From positions 1 through 34,740 of IMG/VR virus record IMGVR_UViG_3300048592_000353: 34,740 nucleotides of DNA, one strand, 5' to 3'. Position 1 is the first letter of the stretch; each line of letters begins with the position of its first letter. Shown in pieces: positions 15,100-22,051 of the stretch. This DNA comes from a virus. Under the pieces are notes generated by a model. It was not told the origin of the DNA. It searched no databases and was given only the letters and a program-made list of their open reading frames with translations. The position numbers and the translations under genes are program-made.

Positions 15100-16284
15100 A
15101 TGGCTAAACAGCAAACTGAGTTCAAAAGCGTGCCGCAGTACATCAAGAGCGTGGACGGCCGTACGGTCGAGGGCGTGTTCGGCGTGTTCGGTAATCTGGA
15201 CAGTTACAACGACATCTCGCATCCGGGGTCATTCGCCAAGACCATCGCTGAACGCGGCGGGAAGGTGCTGCATTTGTGGCAGCACGACTTCTGGTCGCCG
15301 CCTACGGCCGTCGTGACCAGTCTGCGCGAGATAGAGCGGCTGGAACTACCGGCTGTGGTACAGGCCAAGTTCCCGGAAGCGACCGGCGGCGCGGCGGTCA
15401 AGCGCACGTACATCGAAAGCCCGCGCGCCGACGAGATTCTGGCCTTGATCAAGGCTGGATCGCCTCTTGAAATGTCCTATGGCTACGACGCGATCCGCGT
15501 CGAGTACGAGGAAACCGAAGATCACGGCACTGTGCGGCACCTGCTGGAACAGCGTCTGTGGGAGACATCGGACGTGCTGTGGGGAGCCAACAGCGCGACG
15601 ACGGTCAGCAAGGCACGGCCGTCTATCCCGCTGGACACGCTGTTGGGGCAGCTTGACAACTACCTCAGCGGCATGAAAGAGGGGCGGCGCAATGCCGAGG
15701 GCGACCTGGAACGCATCAATACCATCGCAACGCTTGCTTATGAACTGGGAGCGACCAGCGTCAAGTTGGTGACCAGTGAAGACGAGAAGGGGAAAGAAGC
15801 GGCGCTTGCTCAGGTAGCAGAAGCGGCAATGGCGGCCGCCACGAAAGAGGGCAAGGCAGAGAGCGAAACGCCGGAAGACGGCGAGCCGAAAGCCGACGCG
15901 CTCATCGTGGTCGTCGATCCGGAGCAGGCTGCTGCGCCTGAGCCGCCCGCCAACGCGGACGCGGATGGAAAGATCGCGGTAGGCGGCAACGTGGCCGAAG
16001 AACCGAAGGCAGAAGCGGGAGACCCCGAAGAAGCGGACAAGCCGGAAGCGGAAAACGCCGCGCCGGAACCGCCCGCCATTGACCCGGAAAGCGCGCCGGA
16101 GCCGGAAGATGCTCCACCCGCTGAGCCGGATAGCACAGACCACGCCGAAACAGAAGACACACACGAAGAAGTAGACGACGAAGCAAAGCAGCGCCGAGCC
16201 GGAGCCGCCGCAAAGGACGAGCAACCACTCACCCTGTTATTCGCTGAACTGGATTTGTTGGAATTGGAAGTTTTTCACCTTTGA
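15100..16284 (+). CDS. HK97-type prohead protease with long acidic C-terminal region
   Basis: A 394-residue protein with CCGAGGTGGGGG before ATG 15100. Residues 10-185 match phage prohead proteases (peptidase U35 / herpesvirus assemblin fold): GVFGVFGNLDSYNDISHPG, then LWQHD with His62, and the SPLEMSYGYDAI strand with Ser126, the expected catalytic His and Ser. The protease matures the capsid by cleaving scaffold and the capsid N-terminus. Residues from about 230 to 370 are very rich in Glu, Ala, Pro and Asp with no evident fold. Because no separate scaffold gene lies between protease and capsid, this tail probably serves as a fused scaffold. That role is inferred. Confidence 0.85.
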   Translation: MAKQQTEFKSVPQYIKSVDGRTVEGVFGVFGNLDSYNDISHPGSFAKTIAERGGKVLHLWQHDFWSPPTAVVTSLREIERLELPAVVQAKFPEATGGAAVKRTYIESPRADEILALIKAGSPLEMSYGYDAIRVEYEETEDHGTVRHLLEQRLWETSDVLWGANSATTVSKARPSIPLDTLLGQLDNYLSGMKEGRRNAEGDLERINTIATLAYELGATSVKLVTSEDEKGKEAALAQVAEAAMAAATKEGKAESETPEDGEPKADALIVVVDPEQAAAPEPPANADADGKIAVGGNVAEEPKAEAGDPEEADKPEAENAAPEPPAIDPESAPEPEDAPPAEPDSTDHAETEDTHEEVDDEAKQRRAGAAAKDEQPLTLLFAELDLLELEVFHL

Positions 16285-16303
16285 GGGAAGTAGGGAGCCA
16301 CTC

Positions 16304-17515
16304 ATGTTAACGAAAGAAGCGAAGTTACAGAAGTTGGTTGCGGACGCGAAGGCGCTCCGTAACACGTTGGAAGAGCGTCAGGAAGCCGGGGGCGATGTCA
16401 CGCAGGAAGAGCGCAATAACCTGCAAGCGATGATCGACGACGGCACGAAACTGAAAGCGCAGATCGAGCAGGAAGCGAAGCTCGATGAGATGGACACATG
16501 GATCAACGCGCCCGCGCACGAACGCCGCTCCAAGCTCGGAGCCGAGGCGCCGCAGCGGGCCAAGTCGTGGGGCACGATGGTCGTTGAATCGAAGGAATTC
16601 GAGTTCGCGTCCGAGAACGGCCGTGGCATGGCTCCGGTAATGGTCAAGGACATTCACGGCCTGGCCGAAGCCGCAGGCGGCGCATTGGTCGAGGCGATGC
16701 GTGATCCGGAACTGGGCATGATTGCCCAGCGTCCGCGCTCCGTGCTGGACCTGATCACCGTCGCGCAGACGAACAGCAACAGCGTGCAGTACGCGCGCCA
16801 GTTGGCGCGCACGAACGCCGCTGCACCGAAGCTGGATTACGACAGCGGCTGGGTGAGCAAACCGGAAAGCAACATCACCTTTGAGTTGAAGACCGCGCCG
16901 GTGGAGACGATCCCGACCTATGTCGAGGCCCATCGCCACATTCTGGCCGACGCGCCACAACTGCGCAGCCTGATCGATTCCGAACTCACGTACATGGTAC
17001 GCAAGGTTCTGGAAGATCAGATCGTTTCCGGCAACGGCACGTCACCGCAGTTCGACGGCTTGACCCACGTCTCCGGCATTCAGACCCGCACGCAGGGAGC
17101 GACCGGGGATCGTGGCGGCGAGACGACCGACACGAAGGCCGACGCGCTGCGCCGCGCGATCACCGACATTCAGCTTGCCTTCTACGAAGTGGACGGCGTT
17201 CTGATCAATCCCGGCGACGCCGAAGACCTGGAATTGGCGAAAGACGCCAATGGCAATTATCTGAACATCTACGATCCGGTCGCGCTGCGCCTGTGGCGTG
17301 TGCCGGTCGTGGAATCGAGCGTGATGACCGCCGGGACTGCGCTGGTCGGCAATTTCCGCATGGGCGCAACCCTGTGGGATCGCCAACAGACGGAAATCCG
17401 CGTCGGTGAGCCGGGCAGCATGTTCCTTCAGAACGCGGTGGCGATTCTGGCTGAGCTGCGCGCTGCCTTCGGCGTGAAGCGCCCGACGGCATTCGAGAAA
17501 GTGACCTTCGCCTAG
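16304..17515 (+). CDS. major capsid protein (HK97 fold)
   Basis: A 403-residue protein directly after the protease. Residues 1-75 are a charged coiled coil like the HK97 delta domain, which the protease removes (LQKLVADAKALRNTLEERQE). The body has family landmarks: a serine/asparagine-rich stretch VAQTNSNSVQYAR, PVETIPTYVEAHRHILADAPQL in the spine region, GNGTSPQFDGLTHVSGIQT in the P-domain, then VDGVLINPGDAEDL and LWRVPVVES, ending with FLQNAVAILAELRAAFGVKRP. It forms the icosahedral shell. AGGGAGCCACTC precedes the ATG, a ribosome-site cassette also seen before the next gene. Confidence 0.92.
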   Translation: MLTKEAKLQKLVADAKALRNTLEERQEAGGDVTQEERNNLQAMIDDGTKLKAQIEQEAKLDEMDTWINAPAHERRSKLGAEAPQRAKSWGTMVVESKEFEFASENGRGMAPVMVKDIHGLAEAAGGALVEAMRDPELGMIAQRPRSVLDLITVAQTNSNSVQYARQLARTNAAAPKLDYDSGWVSKPESNITFELKTAPVETIPTYVEAHRHILADAPQLRSLIDSELTYMVRKVLEDQIVSGNGTSPQFDGLTHVSGIQTRTQGATGDRGGETTDTKADALRRAITDIQLAFYEVDGVLINPGDAEDLELAKDANGNYLNIYDPVALRLWRVPVVESSVMTAGTALVGNFRMGATLWDRQQTEIRVGEPGSMFLQNAVAILAELRAAFGVKRPTAFEKVTFA

Positions 17516-17556
17516 GTCGCTCTGTCATCTCTGGTAAGCGGAGCCAACACTTACCA

Positions 17557-17613
17557 CCTCGCGGGGCCGGGCGGCATGGGGATACCAGTCGCTAACCGCC
17601 CGGCCGTGCGAGG
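17557..17613 (+). repeat. long GC-rich inverted repeat after the capsid gene
   Basis: The arms 17557-17574 and 17596-17613 pair over 18 positions with one mismatch and one G-T pair around a 21-nt loop. There is no T tract, so it is not a classical terminator. In the 143-bp gap between capsid and decoration-like genes it may protect the capsid mRNA 3' end or partly attenuate transcription. Confidence 0.6.
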
Positions 17614-17658
17614 GGACAGACACCGAACGCGAGTAACAGGGGAACAGGGAGCCAACTA

Positions 17659-18060
17659 ATGAGCGTAATCGCTAAACACCAACCTATTGACTATCAGGGC
17701 TTTGCCATCCTCAAAGTCGCGCTTGCCGATGCTGACACAGCGGGTGGCATCGCGGCTGTGGCCAATCCGGCAGGGGAGGCGGCAATCATCCATCGCCTGC
17801 TTATCGACGTTGAAACCGAGTCCACCGGCGCGTGCACTGTTGATGCGGGCGTCGCCGCGGATGCGGAAACCTCATCCGACACGCTGATCGACGGCGCTTC
17901 TGTCGCCGCGGCCGCTTTGCTGAACAACAGCAACAACGCGGGCACGAATGGCAAGGCGGTCGTGGCGTGGGCGGCTGACAAGTTCGTGACGATCAGCATG
18001 GCCACCGGCGCGGCTGCCGATCTGGCCGGGAACGCCTACATCGTCTATTCGCTGGCCTAA
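17659..18060 (+). CDS. putative capsid decoration or head-associated protein
   Basis: A 133-residue protein preceded by ACAGGGAGCCAACTA before ATG 17659. It is rich in Ala, Val, Thr and Gly with short alternating strands (YQGFAILKVALADADTAG, IIHRLLIDVETES, FVTISMATGAAADL), giving an all-beta look, and it ends in NAYIVYSLA. Small beta-rich proteins right after the capsid gene are often decoration or head-fibre proteins that bind the outside of the shell. No specific family signature is visible, so position carries the call. Confidence 0.45.
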   Translation: MSVIAKHQPIDYQGFAILKVALADADTAGGIAAVANPAGEAAIIHRLLIDVETESTGACTVDAGVAADAETSSDTLIDGASVAAAALLNNSNNAGTNGKAVVAWAADKFVTISMATGAAADLAGNAYIVYSLA

Positions 18061-18064
18061 CGCC

Positions 18065-18397
18065 ATGAATCTGAACGAGTACATCCCGGACCATGACATC
18101 ACTGAGAAGCTGCCCGACGGCCGTAACGTGCTGATCTGGGCAGCCGGTAAGCCGATGGACATTGACCGGGCCGTGGCGCTGGGTCTGATCGAGCGCAGGC
18201 AGCCGGTTGTTATACGGCCGTCGGAGACGAAGGCCGAAGCGGAGCCGGAACCTGAACCGCTGCCGCCCGCCGCCGACCGAGCCACACCCGGCGCGTTGGC
18301 GCTGGCTAAAAAGAACAAGCTGGACATCGACGCCCTGGAAGGCACCGGCATCGGCGGGCGCATCACCAAGCGTGACGTGGAGGCGCTGCTCAAGTGA
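18065..18397 (+). CDS. small protein with E3-binding (PSBD-like) domain
   Basis: A 110-residue protein four bases after the previous stop. Residues 1-52 are a small alpha/beta part (LPDGRNVLIWAAGKPMDIDRAVALG). A Glu/Pro linker follows (residues 56-70). Residues 72-110 resemble the peripheral subunit-binding domain of 2-oxo-acid dehydrogenase E2 subunits: ATPGALALAKKNKLDID, then GTGIGGRITKRDV. In E2 enzymes this three-helix domain docks E1/E3. Here it sits between capsid and connector genes, so it probably binds another virion protein. The similarity is clear by eye, and the phage role is inferred. Confidence 0.6.
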   Translation: MNLNEYIPDHDITEKLPDGRNVLIWAAGKPMDIDRAVALGLIERRQPVVIRPSETKAEAEPEPEPLPPAADRATPGALALAKKNKLDIDALEGTGIGGRITKRDVEALLK

Positions 18398-18978
18398 CCG
18401 ACTACGCCTATGTCACCCCCGCTGAGTTCGGCGGCGCTTCCGGTTATCTGAAGCAGATCACCATTACCGACGATGCCACGCTGCTGAAAGTGAACGCGGT
18501 CATTGCGCGGGCACAAGCGGTAGTCGATGGCGTGCTGGAACTGTCCTATGCCGAAGACTACGTGAATGAAGAGCGCCAGGTGCGCTCTTCTCGCGGCGCG
18601 TACTTCACCTTGCCGCCGCATGAAATCGGCAGTGTGTCGCAAGTGACGACGATGGACGGCGGCGACGTGTCGGATTACTTCCAGGAACTGCCTAACGGCG
18701 TCCTGTACGCGGTGGACAGCGGCGGTTACGAAGGCAACTGGGGAGCCGGTATGTATCTCGTGACCGCCGCGTGGGGCTGCGGGCCGGTGCCGCAAGACGT
18801 GAAAGAAGTGACGCTGGAAGTTGCGGTGAATCTTTGGCGCAGTGCCGAGGCGGGCCGCTTCTCCAATGTGATCGGCGCGTCCGATGGCGGCGCGGTCGGG
18901 TACGAAGGCGCGCTCACACCCTTTCAGGTGATGGTGCTGAAAAACGCGCGGCGCAAGTTGGTGCCGCAGGCGGTTTAG
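18394..18978 (+). CDS. head-tail connector (gp6-like adaptor)
   Basis: A 194-residue protein from a GTG in a GTGA overlap. The helical N-terminal part (TPAEFGGASGYL, LLKVNAVIARAQAVVDGVLEL) is followed by a strand-rich centre (YFTLPPHEIGSVSQVTTMDGG) and a C-terminal helix pair (VKEVTLEVAVNLWRSAEAG and LTPFQVMVLKNARRKLV). This pattern, and the place between capsid and tail terminator, fit HK97 gp6/SPP1 gp15-like connectors that sit under the portal. Sequence identity in this family is low. Confidence 0.6.
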   Translation: MTDYAYVTPAEFGGASGYLKQITITDDATLLKVNAVIARAQAVVDGVLELSYAEDYVNEERQVRSSRGAYFTLPPHEIGSVSQVTTMDGGDVSDYFQELPNGVLYAVDSGGYEGNWGAGMYLVTAAWGCGPVPQDVKEVTLEVAVNLWRSAEAGRFSNVIGASDGGAVGYEGALTPFQVMVLKNARRKLVPQAV

Positions 18979-19404
18979 ATGGCTGACAGTGAACTGGACA
19001 CCATCCTGATCGGCTTGCACGAGCGGTTCGCGACAGTCACGGCGCTGGAAGCTCTGTTGGATCACGAGCCGCGCTCGATCCACAACAGCTCGCTGCTGTA
19101 TTCCCTCTACAAGGAAACGCGGCGGGCGCAGCATGGGCAGGTCCTTTCCGAGACACATCAATTCACGCACCGCGCCTGCTTCTCCTACGCCGATCCGCAG
19201 GCTGCGGAAAAGGCGGTCAGAGCAGTGGTTACGGCCGTGCCGCTAAGTGTGGAGCAGGACCCGCAGCTGGGCCGACGCATTACGAGCGGCGGCGCGGTGG
19301 TGGAAGAAGGGCGCGGCGGGTTTGTGCTGATCGACGGCACGGTCTACCGCGTCGTGGACTTCACAAGCACGGTCGTTGTGAAGAGGCCGGTGCAGCGTGC
19401 CTAG
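18979..19404 (+). CDS. putative tail terminator / neck protein
   Basis: A 141-residue protein starting at the base after the connector stop. It has an N-terminal helix (LDTILIGLHERFATVTALEAL), a Pro-containing turn DHEPRSIHNSSLLYSLY as common in tail-terminator proteins, then strands (RACFSYADPQAAEKAVR, GGFVLIDGTVYRVVDFT). Tail terminators cap the tail tube so that the head can join. Gene order supports this. A head closure (stopper) role is the main alternative. Confidence 0.5.
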   Translation: MADSELDTILIGLHERFATVTALEALLDHEPRSIHNSSLLYSLYKETRRAQHGQVLSETHQFTHRACFSYADPQAAEKAVRAVVTAVPLSVEQDPQLGRRITSGGAVVEEGRGGFVLIDGTVYRVVDFTSTVVVKRPVQRA

Positions 19405-19816
19405 TATCGAAGTGCGCGATCTGCCGGATGTGCTGCGCGTGACCTACGACATCGCGCAGGCGATGAAGGCCGGGGAGCTGGGCAAGGTCTACTCGCACGG
19501 CGCGAATCAGGGACGCGGGAATTACGAGTTCTGGGTGCAGAGCGACGAGATGCAGACCTCGCAGCATCAACGCACCGGCTGGCGTACCGACGAGACGGCC
19601 GTGCGCGAATTCGAGCCGAAGGCCGAGCAGATTTTCAACGATGTGATGAAAGACCTCGGCGGCGGCAAGGCCAGCGACCTGCTGCGCGAAGGGACGCGAG
19701 AGCTGCTGAGCCAAATCCTTGAATTCATGGAGTGGTATCCGCCGGAACCGCCGCAATCGACGTATGTGCGCACCGGCACGCTGCACGATAGCTGGGATAT
19801 GGAGCTGAACCTATGA
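19397..19816 (+). CDS. HK97 gp10-like head-tail joining protein
   Basis: A 139-residue protein with GTG 19397 inside the end of the previous gene. The centre is helical and charged (EFEPKAEQIFNDVMKDLGGG, LREGTRELLSQILEFMEWY). The end has the Pro-Thr-Gly segment YPPEPPQSTYVRTGTLHDSW, a hallmark of the HK97 gp10/minor capsid joining family (often seen as YPP...YxRTGxL..SW). These proteins help attach the tail to the finished head. Confidence 0.65.
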   Translation: MPSIEVRDLPDVLRVTYDIAQAMKAGELGKVYSHGANQGRGNYEFWVQSDEMQTSQHQRTGWRTDETAVREFEPKAEQIFNDVMKDLGGGKASDLLREGTRELLSQILEFMEWYPPEPPQSTYVRTGTLHDSWDMELNL

Positions 19817-20049
19817 GCGAGATCGCTTTCTTTTACGACGAAACCAAAAACCAGCAGGGCCGCTTTATTTCCGGCGTGCCGCTGCGGAACCTGACACAAG
19901 ACGAGGTAGACGCGCTGCCGCCGCACAAACAGGCCAGTCTCGCCGCCTCACCGATGTATCTGACTGCGCTGGACGCAGGAGAAGCCGACGTGGCCGATGA
20001 AGTCATCCTGAATGAACTGGATTGGCTCGCGGACGACGAAGAAGAGTAG
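19813..20049 (+). CDS. small acidic protein of the neck region, unknown
   Basis: A 78-residue protein starting at an ATGA overlap. It reads KNQQGRFISGVPLRNLTQDEV then LPPHKQASLAASPMYLTAL, and ends with a strongly acidic tail. The phrase with GVPLRNLT and a following P..Y is of a type found in short head-proximal phage proteins. No function can be given. Positioned between neck genes and the tail tube gene, after which 97 bases are non-coding and hold only a strong ribosome site. Confidence 0.45.
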   Translation: MSEIAFFYDETKNQQGRFISGVPLRNLTQDEVDALPPHKQASLAASPMYLTALDAGEADVADEVILNELDWLADDEEE

Positions 20050-20146
20050 ACGTGAGCCGACGCTGAGGTGTGGAGCCGCCGCAGCAACAGGGCTGAAGCA
20101 ATAGTGCTGACGCGATTGAGCTAAAGCACAGGGGAAGGGGAGACAC

Positions 20147-21160
20147 ATGGCTGAAATAGCTTTTGAATCATTGGCAATGGCGCTGGAAGGGACGACCGGC
20201 ACGGCCGAAACCGCACCGACCAGTTTCATGAATCTGGCTGGTACGTTAGAGCCGGTCATTGAGTATTACGAGCCGGACGAATCCAGCGGCTTGCTGGCTG
20301 CGCGTATGCGCACGAAGCAGACGCGCAAGTATGGCAATTTCGACGCGGATGGTCCGCTGGACCCGAACACGCTCATTGAGTTCCTCTCGATGATCGCCAA
20401 AGGCGGCGTTACTCCGGCGCAGCCTGGCGCCGCGTCGGATACGTATGATTGGGATTTTTCGCCCACGATGGACGCGGACGATCTGAAGTTCGCCACCCTG
20501 TGGTGGGGCGATCCGAACATGACGCATGTCCTGCGCGGCAAGTATGGCTTCATCGACAGTCTCACGATTGCCAGTGATGCTTCCGGTATCGACGGCGCGA
20601 CGCTTTCCATCTCCGGCATGACCAACTTCCCGGAGAAGGTCACGCCGCCGACGTATCCGGATCAGGCATTTGCGCCGCTGATCGCCGGTGTGAACATGCA
20701 GCTCTATCTTGACACGACCAGCGCCATCGGCACGACGGCCGTCACCGGTCGCGTGGTCAGTGCGCAGCATGTGCTCGAATCCGGCATCACGCCGAAGTAC
20801 GTCGCCGCCGGTCCGACGGCCGATTTGTCCTACTCGCGGCATGGCCGTGGCAAGCGCGGCATGGTTACGAGCGTGGTCATGGAGATCCCGGATTACGCGC
20901 AGTATGACATCGCCATGCTGGCCGATACCGTCGCCAAACTGCGCGTCGTGCACAATGGCGCGTTCATCGAAACCGACAGCGTAGCCCTGTACTACGGCGT
21001 GACTGTAGATACCTACGGCGTGCTGCGCTTCGGCGGTTGGGGCGAGCTGGAAGGCACGAACCGCACAGCGACCTTTGAGGTGCACAGCGAGTACAACGCG
21101 GGCGCGGGTGTAGACTGGGCAATCAAGGTCCGCAATAAGGCCGCTGCGCTGGCTGCGTAG
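20147..21160 (+). CDS. major tail (tube) protein
   Basis: A 337-residue protein with CAGGGGAAGGGGAG before ATG 20147. The N-terminus reads ALEGTTGTAETAPTSFMNLAG, a common opening for tube proteins. A beta-rich body follows, with repeated strand-forming segments (YDWDFSPTMDADDLKF, GFIDSLTIASDASGIDGATLS, MQLYLDTTSAIG, LRFGGWGELEGTNRTATFEVHS). It immediately precedes the tail chaperone genes, the usual place. Hexameric rings of this protein form the tail tube. The length is at the upper end for tube proteins, so an Ig-like extra domain may be included. Confidence 0.75.
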   Translation: MAEIAFESLAMALEGTTGTAETAPTSFMNLAGTLEPVIEYYEPDESSGLLAARMRTKQTRKYGNFDADGPLDPNTLIEFLSMIAKGGVTPAQPGAASDTYDWDFSPTMDADDLKFATLWWGDPNMTHVLRGKYGFIDSLTIASDASGIDGATLSISGMTNFPEKVTPPTYPDQAFAPLIAGVNMQLYLDTTSAIGTTAVTGRVVSAQHVLESGITPKYVAAGPTADLSYSRHGRGKRGMVTSVVMEIPDYAQYDIAMLADTVAKLRVVHNGAFIETDSVALYYGVTVDTYGVLRFGGWGELEGTNRTATFEVHSEYNAGAGVDWAIKVRNKAAALAA

Positions 21161-21176
21161 GCGCGGAAAACTGCTC

Positions 21177-21206
21177 TTGACAGTCTTTATCCGGCGGTTA
21201 TATACT
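21177..21206 (+). promoter_or_regulatory. sigma70-like promoter before the tail chaperone operon
   Basis: TTGACA (21177-21182), an 18-base spacer, and TATACT (21201-21206) make a near-consensus promoter. The predicted start is near 21213, inside the TTGTGAAACGTT motif (21208-21219) shared with the element at 14997. It lies right after the tube gene. Confidence 0.75.
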
Positions 21207-21207
21207 T

Positions 21208-21317
21208 TTGTGAAACGTTGCAAAATGATGTGAAACAACATCAAACCCGCAACCGCTCACGCCGAGAAACGTTAGAAACTCGCCGTCGTCAACAGTTCTG
21301 TTGGCGGCGGCTTTTTT
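21208..21317 (+). ncRNA. leader or small RNA, copy B of a repeated element
   Basis: A predicted transcript of about 105 nt starts near 21213 and ends at the T run. It shares the 28-bp block (21263-21290) with copy A (15024-15051). A second TGTGAAAC at 21230-21237 adds to the direct repeats of GTGAAAC. The same two-hairpin order is present: the CGAG/CTCG stem and then the terminator. Confidence 0.5.
21282..21317 (+). terminator. intrinsic terminator upstream of tail chaperone gene (copy B)
   Basis: A 13-bp stem (21282-21294 with 21299-21311) has a GTTC loop and six T residues at 21312-21317. Compared with copy A, the fourth base pair from the loop end region changes from G-C to A-T on both sides (CAGCA/TGCTG against CAACA/TGTTG), which keeps pairing. 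Confidence 0.8.
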
Positions 21318-21351
21318 GTTGTCTGTGAACACAAAGCAAGGAGAGCCGACG

Positions 21352-21780
21352 ATGTTCATTAACCCGCAGGAAACGTTAACCGTACACGACGACAAGGGCA
21401 ATTCCATTGTCATCAAAGCCAAGATGGATTTTGCCGATTACGCCAAAGTCGAAGCCGCGCTCATGCAGTTGAAGTTAAAGAGCGGCACGAATGGCAGCAC
21501 GCGGCCGGCAGACCAGGCCGAGATGGAGATCGACGCGACTGTCACCTACAGCGCGCAGAAGATGGCGCTGCTGAAGGTCTGCATCCGCAGTTGGGATGGT
21601 CCTGATTTCGTCGGTGTGGTGTGCAGCGAAGCCAACATTGCGCGGCTTGACCCGAACGAGCCGCTGGTCGAGAAGGTGCTGGACGTGATTAACCAGCGCA
21701 ACGAAGAGCCGACCAAAGCGCCGCCCGCAGCCCCGGCGCCTGACCCAAACTTCCAGGAGCCGCCTACCTTCGCGGAGTAA
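21352..21780 (+). CDS. tail assembly chaperone (gpG-like)
   Basis: A 142-residue protein with AAGGAGAG before ATG 21352. The longer frame from 21301 would begin inside the terminator. Residues 1-110 form a small alpha/beta domain (LTVHDDKGNSIVIKAKMDFA, KMALLKVCIRSWDG, EPLVEKVLDVINQRNE) typical of tail chaperones that coat the tape measure before tube assembly. A Pro/Ala-rich linker follows. A slippery heptamer CCCAAAC near the 3' end allows a -1 shift into the gpT-like extension. Position between tube protein and tape measure is the classic one for this gene. Confidence 0.75.
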   Translation: MFINPQETLTVHDDKGNSIVIKAKMDFADYAKVEAALMQLKLKSGTNGSTRPADQAEMEIDATVTYSAQKMALLKVCIRSWDGPDFVGVVCSEANIARLDPNEPLVEKVLDVINQRNEEPTKAPPAAPAPDPNFQEPPTFAE

Positions 21781-22013
21781 AAGGCAGGTGGCTGAACCGC
21801 CTGCGCGGCATCCCGTCGCTGTCACCCGCAGGCTATCACGATCTGTGCGTGACGTTGGCGGTGAAGCACAACTGGACGCCGGAACAGATCGGCCGCATGG
21901 ACCCGTATTTCGTGAACGAACTGTTTATGCGGCACGAGGCGGAAGCGGATTATCAGGCGGCTGAGGCCAAGAAGGCGGAACGGAAGAACAGGCGGGGTAG
22001 GAAGGGCAGGTAG
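21352..22013 (+). CDS. tail assembly chaperone frameshift product (gpGT-like)
   Basis: Joined product of the chaperone frame to 21750 (133 residues) and the -1 frame from 21750 to 22013 (87 residues), about 220 residues in all. The extension has no plausible start of its own, which is why simple frame search misses it. It reads WLNRLRGIPSLSPAGYHDLC, then NWTPEQIGRMDPYFVNELFM, and ends in a strongly basic, Lys/Arg-rich tail. The Gly-Tyr-helix then W.P..I..M.P.f...L pattern is what gpT-like extensions look like. In lambda the equivalent product recruits the tube protein to the chaperone-coated tape measure. Efficiency of the shift cannot be read from the sequence. Confidence 0.7.
21744..21750 (+). 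promoter_or_regulatory. programmed -1 frameshift site CCCAAAC
   Basis: The heptamer fits X XXY YYZ with CCA and AAC as zero-frame codons, ten codons before the zero-frame stop at 21778. After slippage the -1 frame is open for 87 codons to the TAG at 22011-22013. Confidence 0.75.
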
Positions 22014-22051
22014 CAGGGTAGGGGACTAGGGGGCAGGGGAGCGCGTAGAGA

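Noticed and set aside
15346-16224. 292-codon minus-strand frame opposite the protease tail
   Set aside because: Low-complexity Arg/Phe/Leu composition mirrors the Glu/Ala/Pro-rich protease tail. No supporting signal.
17872-19170. 432-codon open frame on the minus strand
   Set aside because: It runs opposite well-supported head and connector genes, its translation is rich in Arg/His/Gln without a fold, and it has no ribosome site. High GC makes such shadows long.
21301-21351. In-frame start at 21301 for the tail chaperone
   Set aside because: It would begin inside the terminator stem and add a peptide encoded by the T run. The Shine-Dalgarno site supports ATG 21352.
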